The translations under genes were made by a program, and so were the position numbers. Of a DNA stretch of 64,000 nt, positions 59,735 to 64,000 are shown piece after piece (position 1 is the first letter of the stretch; each line of letters opens with the position of its first letter). Source of the DNA: Streptomyces tibetensis (GTDB lineage: Bacteria; Actinomycetota; Actinomycetes; Streptomycetales; Streptomycetaceae); assembly GCF_007655005.1 (NCBI RefSeq), contig NZ_SZVW01000016.1, positions 124,001-188,000 of the forward strand. Reading direction: 5' to 3'. The notes under the pieces were generated by a model. The model had not been told where the DNA came from. It searched no databases and saw only the letters and a program-made list of their open reading frames with translations.

Positions 59735-60646
59735 ATGGGAAAAAACGGACAAGCTGAGCGAGCGGAGATCACGGACGTCTCATACCGCCCGTTGCTCAGC
59801 GCCCCTCTCGGTATGGACGTCCTGGACTTCGCCGAACTCCGCGACCGGGGACGACGGCGGGGAATCGACCTGACGGCGCCGCAACGACCCGCCTTCCACC
59901 ATCTGATCCACGTCCACGGCGGCAGCGGACCGCTCCGGCACACCGTGGACTTTTCGGACCACACCCTTCACCCCGGCAGCTGGCTGCGGATCCGCCCGGG
60001 CCAGGTCCACCAGTACTCACCCGACGAACTCGCCCCCGCGCGCGGCACGATCGTCATCTGGCAGCCCGGCTTCACCGCCACCGACCCGGAGCCCGGCGCC
60101 GCACCCCCCGGCGACCCGTCGCCCCTGCTGCCCTGCCCTCCGCACGACGGCGCGCTGGAGCTCGCGCTGCGTCATCTCACCCACGAGTACGCCGACTTGG
60201 GTGCCATCCCGCTCGACGCGCACATCGAGGCCCTGCGCCATCTGCTGGGCGTCCTGCTGCTCCGCCTCACCCACGCCCGCACCGGCAGGCCTCTGGAGAG
60301 CGCCTCTGCCGAGGGGGCGTTCGGCCGCTACCACGCCGCCGTCGAGCGGGACTTCGGCCATACGCACCGGGTCGCCGACTATGCCTCGGCGCTCGGCTAC
60401 AGCGTCCGCACCCTCACCCGCGCCACCCTCGCGGCCACCGGCTCCACGGCCAAGCAGTACCTGGACGCGCGCATCCTGCTCGAAGCCAAGCGCCTCCTCG
60501 TGCACACCGACGCCACGTCGGCGGACATCGCCGGCAGACTGGGCTTCAGGGACCCGGGCGACTTCGCCAAGTTCTTCCGCAAGCGCGACGGCCGAGCGCC
60601 GCAGGCGTTCCGCACGGCGGCGCGTGGTACGCGGCCGACCGACTGA
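59735..60646 (+). CDS. AraC-family transcriptional regulator, probable vdc regulator
   Basis: A 303-residue regulator with an N-terminal cupin-like sensing domain (FHHLIHVHGGSGPLRHTVDF, LRIRPGQVHQYSPDELAPAR) and a C-terminal AraC domain (HRVADYASALGYSVRTLTRA, SADIAGRLGFRDPGDFAKFF then FRKRDGRAPQAFR). It is divergent from vdcB with 55 bp between starts, the usual layout for an activator of phenolic-acid decarboxylase genes. Hydroxybenzoates or vanillate are likely effectors. ATG 59735 has no strong ribosome site; a later start is possible. Confidence 0.87.
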   Translation: MGKNGQAERAEITDVSYRPLLSAPLGMDVLDFAELRDRGRRRGIDLTAPQRPAFHHLIHVHGGSGPLRHTVDFSDHTLHPGSWLRIRPGQVHQYSPDELAPARGTIVIWQPGFTATDPEPGAAPPGDPSPLLPCPPHDGALELALRHLTHEYADLGAIPLDAHIEALRHLLGVLLLRLTHARTGRPLESASAEGAFGRYHAAVERDFGHTHRVADYASALGYSVRTLTRATLAATGSTAKQYLDARILLEAKRLLVHTDATSADIAGRLGFRDPGDFAKFFRKRDGRAPQAFRTAARGTRPTD

Positions 60647-60835
60647 CTCAAGAGGTCCTTGTGATGCGCGGGGCCCGACAGACCGAACCCAGCGCTCAAG
60701 AGGCCCTTGTGAAGCGCGGGGCCCGACAGACCGACCCAGCGCTCAAGAGGCCCTTGTGTAGCGCGGGCCCGACGGGTCGCCCCCCGTGCTCAAAAGGCCC
60801 TTGTGAAGCGCGGGGCCCGACAGAGCGGACCCCGC
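60647..60835. repeat. 47/48-bp tandem repeat in a convergent gap
   Basis: CTCAAGAGG(T/C)CCTTGTGA-type units start at 60647, 60695, 60742 and 60789 (48, 47, 47 bp apart), each continuing with GCGCGGGGCCCGACAGA. It begins right after the AraC stop and lies between convergent genes. It may act as a reiterated terminator or be neutral slippage. Confidence 0.85.
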
Positions 60836-60870
60836 GCGAGAGGGCACTAGCGATCCCTCGTGCGTCATGC

Positions 60871-63639
60871 CTACGGCTTGTCGAGCACCGTTCCCGTCAG
60901 CACCGGCCTGTCGGGAAGCGGCTCGGCGTGGCGGTCGGTCAGCGCGAGGCGCATCGACTCGGCCGGTTCCGCCACCTGGTCCTGGACGGTCGGCACGACG
61001 AAGTCCACGCCGGTGCTCCCCGCCGGAATGGTCACCCACACCCACAGGTGCGTGTCGGACAGCGGCCGCTCGGGGTCGGGCACGTCACCGGACGATTCCT
61101 CGAGCCACTTCGGGTCCACGTCCTTGGTGGACAGCCCGGCGCCCTCGGTGACCGGAAGCACCCGCACCGGCTCGTAGAGGTCCACCGCCGCGGGCGTGTC
61201 CACGGACAGCCGCCAGGTCAGGGTCTCTCCCTCGGTCACCCGGTCCGCGATCGGCGACAGGGTGATCACCGGCTCGGGGTCGTCGTTCCCGACGGTGAGC
61301 CCGCCCCTGTACTTGCCGACGACGGCGCCCCGGACGGCCTTGACGGCGATGTCGTGGTCCACGTCGTCGCCGTAGGCCGTGTCGCCCTTCACCTCGACCG
61401 GGATGTCGACCGCGCCGCTGCCGGGCCGTACCGTCACGAGGCGGTTCTCGGCCCGGTCGCTGTCCGGGTCGAGGACGTAGACGCGGACCTGTCCGCTGCC
61501 GTGCCCCGAGACCTGGACCGGGATCCGGTAGGTGCGGGTGCCCGAGTCGCCCTCCTTGACGATCGTGCGGCCCACGTCGACCCGCGCCAGTGCGGTCGCC
61601 TTCACCGCCGGAGTGCCGGGGGCCCAGCCCCAGGCGTCCATCAGCCAGGCCCGACCGGAGGGCGAACGGGGCGTCAGCGCGAGGGACTTGACGTGCTTGA
61701 GATCGAGCCCGGCCCGGGTCGCGGCCGACAGCGGGACGCGCAGCTCCTGAGCCCAGTAGGACGCGGTGGCGGCGGAGCCCGGCAGCCCCGCCACCGCGAC
61801 CCGGCCGAGCGTGGCCGTTCGGTTCCGGGAGTCGGTGACGGACACGTCGAACTTCGTGCCTGTCGTGTTCGGCGGTACGAAGACCCGGAGCGCGAGCTTC
61901 TGCGCCCCGTGCAGGGAGAGCGGCTTGGCGGGAGTGATACGCACGGCTCTGCCCGGCGCGGACCACTTCAGGTCCACGGCGCTGCGGCCGGTTTCCTGCT
62001 GCGTCTCCCACGCCGCGAAGTGCGGGGACGATCCGAGGGTCTCAGGGGCCAGACAGGCCAAGGCCGGGTCGGGGTCGATCGCCGAACACAGCCGGGCGCC
62101 GGTCACCTTCGCCCCGCCGTCCGGCAGGAACCCACCGCTGCGACGGCCGCCGACCGCGTGGGTCAGCACCCGGGCCGGATCCGCGGACGGGGCCCGCTTG
62201 CCGGAACCGTCGAGCAGCGGACGCACCCGATCGTCCCCGGCGAGGAAGAGCCGGGCCGCGGCGGAGATGTACGTGGCGCCCGCCTTGTGCTGCTGGGCGG
62301 CGGTCAGCCGGGCCGCGGCACCCGGTGTGCACACCGGGTCCGGCTGATCCGGGTCGGTCCTGAAGTCGTCACTGGCCGGTGCGACGGCCTCGCCCGGGGT
62401 CCACTCGCTGTTGAAGTAGTTGTGGTTGGCGCCGACCATGTAGACGGCGCTGTGCAGTGCCGTGCCCCGGCTGATCCCGCGCGTGCCGTCGACGAAGGCC
62501 TCGCCCTGCAGGTCCGACACGTCGCCGTCGCAGCCCGGCAGCAGCGTCACGGACGGCACGTCGGCGACCGGGTTCTGGCCGAAGATCGTCGGTGCGATGA
62601 GCACGGCCCCCCGCACCTTCCAGCGCACCGGGCCCCGGTAGCCGTCCTCGGCGGGCGGCGGCGGATACAGGCTGTCGAGGGCGGCCCGGTTGACGCCCTC
62701 GCCGCCGCGCGAGTGGCCGACGAGCAGGACCCGGGACAGGTCTGCCTTCGGCGCCTTGCGTACGACGGCCGGGGCGGAGGAGCGACGGGCGGTCCAGTCG
62801 GCCCAGCGGGCGAGGTGCTGACGTACCAGCGAGGAACGCGCCTGCGCGCCGGCGTCCTCGGTCTCCAAGTCCTGAGCGTTGATGCCGTTCGCCGAGATCG
62901 ACACCGTCACATAGCCCTGGGAAGCCAGCAGTCGCTGGTCACGCAGATAACCCCGGTAGCTCGGAATCGGCTTGTAGCCGTCCGCACAGGGCCAGTCGCC
63001 GGTCACGTCGTCCTCGGAGCCCGGCTTGTAGCAGGTGTCGTGGCGGCCGTGCAGGAACAGCGCCAGCGGCCGGCTGCCGGTGGCACCCTTCGGCGCCACC
63101 ACCTCGGCGGTCATCTCCACCGGAGCGGCGTATCCGGGCAGGCGGACCGGGGCGAGGTCGTACTCGCCGGTGACCGTGCGGTACGAGCCGGGTTTGCCCG
63201 GATCAACGCCGTTCGCCGGTGCCGGTGCGGGTATTCGTCCCACGCGCGAGCCGGACCTGCGCGTGTCGTCGGCCGTCGCGTCCAGCCGGCGCCCCGCGGC
63301 CGTCACCTGCAGGCCCGTCAGCTGCACGGGCCGCGTCTCGCCGAGGGCGAGCCGGAAGGTCCGCCCGTCCCTCGCCTGCCTCGGTACCCCGAGCAGCCGG
63401 TCCTCGGCACGGAACTCGACCCGGGCATCTCCCATGGGCACGGACTTCGGTGCACGCCAGACCAGCTCACGCGCCCCGGCCTCGCCGTCGATCCGCCACC
63501 CGGGCGGAAGTGGGCTCTCGTGCGTCGTGTCGAACAGACCTGATGGTTGCGACTGTTCGGCCTGTGCCGGTCCGGGCGGGCCCGCCAGGGCTGCCAGCAC
63601 CGCCACGGCGGTCACACATATTCGCCGGGCACGGATCAA
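60871..63639 (-). CDS. Large secreted alpha/beta hydrolase with Calx-beta-like domain
   Basis: A 922-residue secreted protein. The best start is TTG 63639 with AGGAGAGG four to five bases upstream, which gives a signal peptide MIRARRICVTAVAVLAALAG. An alpha/beta-hydrolase core follows: PLALFLHGRHDTCYKPG (oxyanion), the nucleophile Ser310 in VLLVGHSRGGEGVNRAALDS, LLPGCDGDVSDLQGEAF (acid) and VYMVGANHNYFNSEW (His). The second half is beta-rich, with RTIVKEGDSGTRTYRIPVQV and TVGNDDPEPVITLSPIADRV typical of Calx-beta modules. Polyester or lipid hydrolysis is possible. It converges with the AraC gene across a repeat array. Confidence 0.8.
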   Translation of the reverse strand: MIRARRICVTAVAVLAALAGPPGPAQAEQSQPSGLFDTTHESPLPPGWRIDGEAGARELVWRAPKSVPMGDARVEFRAEDRLLGVPRQARDGRTFRLALGETRPVQLTGLQVTAAGRRLDATADDTRRSGSRVGRIPAPAPANGVDPGKPGSYRTVTGEYDLAPVRLPGYAAPVEMTAEVVAPKGATGSRPLALFLHGRHDTCYKPGSEDDVTGDWPCADGYKPIPSYRGYLRDQRLLASQGYVTVSISANGINAQDLETEDAGAQARSSLVRQHLARWADWTARRSSAPAVVRKAPKADLSRVLLVGHSRGGEGVNRAALDSLYPPPPAEDGYRGPVRWKVRGAVLIAPTIFGQNPVADVPSVTLLPGCDGDVSDLQGEAFVDGTRGISRGTALHSAVYMVGANHNYFNSEWTPGEAVAPASDDFRTDPDQPDPVCTPGAAARLTAAQQHKAGATYISAAARLFLAGDDRVRPLLDGSGKRAPSADPARVLTHAVGGRRSGGFLPDGGAKVTGARLCSAIDPDPALACLAPETLGSSPHFAAWETQQETGRSAVDLKWSAPGRAVRITPAKPLSLHGAQKLALRVFVPPNTTGTKFDVSVTDSRNRTATLGRVAVAGLPGSAATASYWAQELRVPLSAATRAGLDLKHVKSLALTPRSPSGRAWLMDAWGWAPGTPAVKATALARVDVGRTIVKEGDSGTRTYRIPVQVSGHGSGQVRVYVLDPDSDRAENRLVTVRPGSGAVDIPVEVKGDTAYGDDVDHDIAVKAVRGAVVGKYRGGLTVGNDDPEPVITLSPIADRVTEGETLTWRLSVDTPAAVDLYEPVRVLPVTEGAGLSTKDVDPKWLEESSGDVPDPERPLSDTHLWVWVTIPAGSTGVDFVVPTVQDQVAEPAESMRLALTDRHAEPLPDRPVLTGTVLDKP

Positions 63640-63766
63640 CGATCCTCTCCTCAAAACCCCGTGCGCAGACGTCCCGTCGGTCCCGGGCGCCTCTCGCGTC
63701 ACCTAGGACGGGGAGTGGTGTCCGCGGGTTGTCTGTGCGGAGAGGCCGAGATGGGGAGCGATGCGC

Positions 63767-63874
63767 TCAGCCGGTGCGGCCGATCTTGTCCAACTCGGCG
63801 ATGTCCCCCACGTATCGAGCCTGCGCCGCCGCTTGAGGGGCGGTGGACGGGCTCAGGACCACAAGGTCCGGCAT
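63767..63874 (-). CDS. Possible short peptide gene
   Basis: ATG 63874 has AAGGAG seven bases upstream and opens a 35-residue frame (MPDLVVLSPSTAPQAAAQAR then YVGDIAELDKIGRTG, TGA 63767-63769). Third positions are GC-rich and the ribosome site is excellent. It may be a regulatory or precursor peptide or a real small protein. A longer frame in another phase (63699-63959) overlaps and looks worse. Function unknown. Confidence 0.45.
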   Translation of the reverse strand: MPDLVVLSPSTAPQAAAQARYVGDIAELDKIGRTG

Positions 63875-64000
63875 CCGGGCGCTCCTTGACGAGAAGCACG
63901 ACGTATTGCTCAACTGACCTCATGACCGCGCAGCAACGCTTGGTCTCGCGTGGCCACATCGACTTCGGTCGGGTGTGGTCCGCGGCGTGTTGCGCCTGAC

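Noticed and set aside
60647..60835. Repeat array as a CRISPR
   Set aside because: Units are tandem with no spacers of constant length between identical repeats, and no cas genes are present.
60661..63543. 960-residue plus-strand frame opposite the secreted hydrolase
   Set aside because: Antisense shadow; the minus strand has a signal peptide, catalytic motifs and good codon use.

Overview
The window reads as chromosomal DNA of a Streptomyces or close relative. GC is very high with strong third-position GC, AGGAGG-type ribosome sites and GTG/TTG starts are common, and the families are typical of the genus: SpoIIE-type phosphatases, many TetR regulators, vdcBCD, a rifampin phosphotransferase behind a rifamycin-associated element, and an AfsR-like regulator. 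It looks like an arm or accessory region, because transporters, regulators, insertion-sequence remnants and broken genes are interleaved throughout.

Layout. 0-8.6 kb: end of a TetR gene, GNAT acetyltransferase, MFS exporter, two neighbouring PAS/GAF/PP2C phosphatases and a type III polyketide synthase. 8.7-14.6 kb: a scarred block. A tryptophanase-family gene is cut at an IS21-type element, the IS istA gene is split around a methyltransferase gene, and the remaining istA-istB frame runs in frame into an AfsR/SARP-like regulator that lost its N-terminus. 14.9-17.7 kb: sirtuin, TetR with palindromic operators, DUF1772 and GlsB/YeaQ membrane proteins. 17.7-27.7 kb: a minus-strand, largely translationally coupled cluster that I read as an exopolysaccharide system resembling fungal galactosaminogalactan and bacterial Pel loci: Agd3-like deacetylase, PelF-like glycosyltransferase, multispanning membrane protein, LegB-like dehydratase, nucleotidyltransferase, second SDR, spherulin-4-like glycosidase and GH114 lipoprotein. 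28-32 kb: secreted protein, TetR, msrA, a frameshifted aldehyde dehydrogenase and a small conserved protein. 32.3-37.3 kb: two damaged ABC-F genes beside rph.

37.6-45.7 kb: GlxA-type regulator with divergent MFS gene, a degenerate ISAs1 element, a haem-oxygenase-like protein trapped between two ISAs1 remnants, another MFS gene, a hypothetical protein and azoR. 46-49.3 kb: TetR with paired operators, then a branched-chain dehydrogenase E1beta-E2 remnant and an NRPS adenylation-carrier remnant truncated against each other at one junction. 49.6-57.1 kb: flavin-type oxidoreductase, RibD-like reductase with divergent TetR, anti-sigma-like ATPase, DUF2975 protein, subtilase, a small membrane protein, a possible structured RNA and an aminoglycoside-phosphotransferase-like kinase. 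57.1-60.6 kb: vdcBCD hydroxyarylic-acid decarboxylase genes with a divergent AraC regulator and a 57-bp repeat array made from the end of vdcC. 60.6-64 kb: repeats, a large secreted alpha/beta hydrolase and a possible 35-residue peptide gene.

The best candidate for an undescribed system is the 17.7-27.7 kb polysaccharide cluster. At least seven frame breaks occur in otherwise recognisable genes. Some may be sequencing errors, but several coincide with clear deletions and IS scars. No tRNA, rRNA, CRISPR array or replication origin was recognised. All assignments come from reading the sequence by eye; no database search was run.
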